Assembly (NCBI GenBank): GCA_025934595.1
Contig: JAICXU010000133.1
Span: 1 to 7,535 of the forward strand
DNA: 7,535 nt
Source: Polyangiaceae bacterium
Lineage (GTDB): Bacteria > Myxococcota_A > Polyangia > Polyangiales > Polyangiaceae
Direction of reading: 5' to 3'
The translations under genes were made by a program, and so were the position numbers. The notes beneath the pieces were generated by a model. The model saw only the letters and a program-made list of their open reading frames with translations. It had not been told where the DNA came from and made no database searches. The first letter of the stretch is position 1. Every line of letters begins with the position of its first letter. Of the stretch, positions 5,973 to 7,535 are shown in pieces.

Positions 5973-7108
5973 AGCCGCGCACGAATGGATTCGCGTTCGA
6001 GGTCAAGGCCACGGACGGTCACGCGCGCCGGGCCGTGCTCACGACGCCGCACGCGATCGTCGACACGCCCACGTTCATGCCGGTCGGAACCCAAGGCAGC
6101 GTGAAGACACTGACGCCCGAAGAAGTCGCGTCGACGGGCGCCGAGATCGTGCTCGGCAACACGTACCACTTGTGGCTCCGGCCCGGCGCCGACCTCGTCG
6201 CGAAGATGGGCGGCCTGCATGCGTTCACGAAATGGCCGCGCGCGATGCTCACCGATTCAGGAGGATTTCAGGCCTTTTCGCTCTCGAAGCTCACGAAGCT
6301 CGACGAGAACGGCTTCACGTTTCAATCGCATCTCGACGGCTCGCGACATCACCTCTCGCCGGAAGAAGCCGTGCGCGTGCAGGGTCTTCTCGGCGCCGAC
6401 ATCCAGATGCAGCTCGACGTCTGCCCGAAAGGACAAGCCTCGCGCGAGGAAGTCGAAGCGGCCGTCGCGCGCACGACGCGATGGGCAAAACGCGCGCTCG
6501 CCGCGCCTCGCCCGGAAAAGCAGGCGCTCTTCGGAATCGTGCAAGGTGCATGTTTTTCGGATTTGCGAAAAGCGCACGCGGAAGAATTGGCGGCGCTCGA
6601 TCCCGGCTTCGACGGTCTCGCGCTCGGCGGATTTTCGGTCGGCGAGCCCATCGACAACATGCATGCGTGCTTGCAAGAGGTCGCGCATTTCGTCGATGCG
6701 GAGCGTCCGCGCTACTTGATGGGCGTCGGCACGATGCGCGATTTGCTCGACGCGATCTCTGCGGGCATCGACATGTTCGACTGCGTCTTGCCCACGCGCA
6801 ATGCGCGGAACGGTCAAGCGCTCACGCGCTTCGGCCGCGTCGTCGTGAAACAAGCGCGCTACCGCGAGGATCCGCTGCCGATCGATCCCGATTGCACCTG
6901 CCCCGCGTGCAGAGGCGGATTTTCGCGCGCGTACTTGCGACACCTCTTCATGGCCGGCGAGATCCTCGCGCTCCGGCTTCTGTCGATTCACAACCTCCAC
7001 GCGATGGGCGAGCTCGTTCGCGGCGCGCGGCAAGCCATCGAATCGGGCACGTACGAAACATTTCGCTCATCGGCCCTTCAAGCTCTCGCGGACGGCGAGC
7101 GAAACTGA
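5969..7108 (+). CDS. tgt: Queuine/preQ1 tRNA-guanine transglycosylase (Tgt)
   Basis: Tgt swaps guanine-34 of GUN-anticodon tRNAs for the queuosine precursor preQ1, the step before QueA. The 379-residue protein is normal for bacterial Tgt. Visible landmarks are GNTYHL (63-68), TDSGGFQ (95-101, general acid/base Asp96), GIVQG (189-193), LALGGFSVGE (217-226), and FDCVLPTRNARNG (270-282) with nucleophile Asp271. The zinc site is C309, C311, C314 (DCTCPAC) plus H341 in IHNLH. All key residues are present. ATG 5969 is the chosen start because MKPRTNGFAFEVKATDG fits the family and it overlaps the queA stop by four bases (ATGA). The open frame continues 1.5 kb further upstream through queA and the receiver gene, but that part is antisense-free shadow with no Tgt similarity. 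No yajC/secDF genes follow, unlike in many Proteobacteria. Confidence 0.97.
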   Translation: MKPRTNGFAFEVKATDGHARRAVLTTPHAIVDTPTFMPVGTQGSVKTLTPEEVASTGAEIVLGNTYHLWLRPGADLVAKMGGLHAFTKWPRAMLTDSGGFQAFSLSKLTKLDENGFTFQSHLDGSRHHLSPEEAVRVQGLLGADIQMQLDVCPKGQASREEVEAAVARTTRWAKRALAAPRPEKQALFGIVQGACFSDLRKAHAEELAALDPGFDGLALGGFSVGEPIDNMHACLQEVAHFVDAERPRYLMGVGTMRDLLDAISAGIDMFDCVLPTRNARNGQALTRFGRVVVKQARYREDPLPIDPDCTCPACRGGFSRAYLRHLFMAGEILALRLLSIHNLHAMGELVRGARQAIESGTYETFRSSALQALADGERN

Positions 7109-7110
7109 GC

Positions 7111-7116
7111 TAGTCT
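7111..7116 (+). promoter_or_regulatory. Putative -10 box (TAGTCT) of the MshEN-like gene
   Basis: TAGTCT lies in the 17-bp gap after tgt and ends nine bases before ATG 7126. No Shine-Dalgarno sequence is present in the gap. It would allow a leaderless transcript separate from queA-tgt. It is a weak match (four of six bases of TATAAT), so it depends on the pattern shared with other starts in the window. Confidence 0.3.
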
Positions 7117-7125
7117 GCTTCACGC

Positions 7126-7535
7126 ATGTCCGGCGACGAGAAAAAGCAGCTCGGAAAGATCTTGCTCACGCGCAAGCTCGTATCCGCCGAGGCGCTCGAC
7201 TCCGCATTGAAAGAGCAGAGCCGCACGCACACGGACACGCCGCTCGCGTCGTTTCTCACCGACAAAGGCATGGTGCGTGAAGAAGACGCGCTCCGTGCGC
7301 TCTCGGAGCAATTCGGCGTGCCCGGCATCAACTTGAGCCAGGTGGCGATCCTGCTCGAGCATCTGAACGTGATGCCGCGCGAGATGGCGGAGTCGCACAT
7401 GATGCTGCCGGTCCTCCTCCGCGGCGATCGCCTCTTCATCGCGATGGCGGACCCGCGCGACAAACGCGTGATCGACGAGCTCGAGTTCGTGTCCGGGAAA
7501 AAGGTCTATGCGTATGTCGCGCTGTCGACGCCGCT
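7126..7535 (+). CDS. MshEN/GspE N-terminal domain protein, 3'-truncated
   Basis: The frame runs off the window; 136 residues are visible. They show two tandem helical repeats typical of the N-terminal domain of type II secretion and type IV pilus ATPases (GspE/PilB/MshE): QLGKILLTRKLVSAEALDSALKEQ at 8-31 and a second at about 40-62 ending in LSEQFGVPGINLS. After these comes the characteristic LPVLLRGDRLFIAMADPRD segment (94-112) and a VIDELEFVSG helix (115-124). In MshE this domain binds cyclic-di-GMP. Whether an ATPase domain follows cannot be seen; Polyangiales also carry short stand-alone versions. The start is ATG 7126, 17 bp after tgt, without a Shine-Dalgarno sequence and with a TAGTCT hexamer nine bases upstream. 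The exact role, such as pilus, secretion or signalling, is open. Confidence 0.82.
   Translation, partial: MSGDEKKQLGKILLTRKLVSAEALDSALKEQSRTHTDTPLASFLTDKGMVREEDALRALSEQFGVPGINLSQVAILLEHLNVMPREMAESHMMLPVLLRGDRLFIAMADPRDKRVIDELEFVSGKKVYAYVALSTP

Noticed and set aside
1..7535. Mobile elements, CRISPR repeats, tRNA genes or a defence island
   Set aside because: I looked for direct repeats, transposase or integrase motifs and tRNA-like sequence and saw none; the genes are ordinary envelope, regulatory, transport and tRNA-modification genes.

Overview
This window comes from a high-GC bacterium, most likely a member of the Myxococcota and probably of the Polyangia/Polyangiales. Four things point there: a TIGR04551-type outer-membrane protein (a family I know mainly from myxobacteria), a small secreted protein with an acidic Asp/Gly-rich tail, an NtrC-type sigma-54 activator, and a free-standing GspE/MshE N-terminal-type protein. 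Codons overwhelmingly end in G or C. The assignment rests on recognised families and was not checked against a database.

Layout from left to right. Bases 1-1305 (+) are the 3' part of a predicted outer-membrane beta-barrel gene. Bases 1372-1968 (+) encode a small putative lipoprotein with a degenerate cytochrome c-like domain. Bases 2035-3384 (+) encode a full-length NtrC-family response regulator. Its 3' end overlaps by 14 bp, tail to tail, a two-gene minus-strand operon (4251 down to 3371) encoding the two halves of a YeeE/YedE-type transporter of the thiosulfate/sulfur-compound family. A 218-bp divergent intergenic region (4252-4469) follows. Next on the plus strand come a single-domain response regulator (4470-4859), queA (4896-5972) and tgt (5969-7108). 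These last two are adjacent steps of queuosine tRNA modification: Tgt inserts preQ1 at the wobble position, and QueA converts it to epoxyqueuosine using SAM. The window ends inside a gene (7126-7535+) whose visible part is a MshEN/GspE N-terminal-like domain.

Two gene pairs are translationally coupled through 4-bp ATGA overlaps (transporter halves; queA/tgt). Several genes that appear to start their own transcript lack a Shine-Dalgarno sequence and instead have a -10-like hexamer 5-9 nt before the start codon, suggesting leaderless mRNAs. The internal gene of the transporter operon, by contrast, has a perfect GGAGG.

I found no CRISPR array, tRNA, rRNA, insertion sequence or phage gene. No stretch longer than 300 bp lacks a gene. 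Nothing here amounts to a clearly new multi-gene system. The most unusual points are the CX5CH pseudo-heme motif of the lipoprotein, the putative leaderless promoter pattern, the CXXC pairs in the outer-membrane protein and the tail-to-tail overlap of the regulator with the sulfur-transporter operon.
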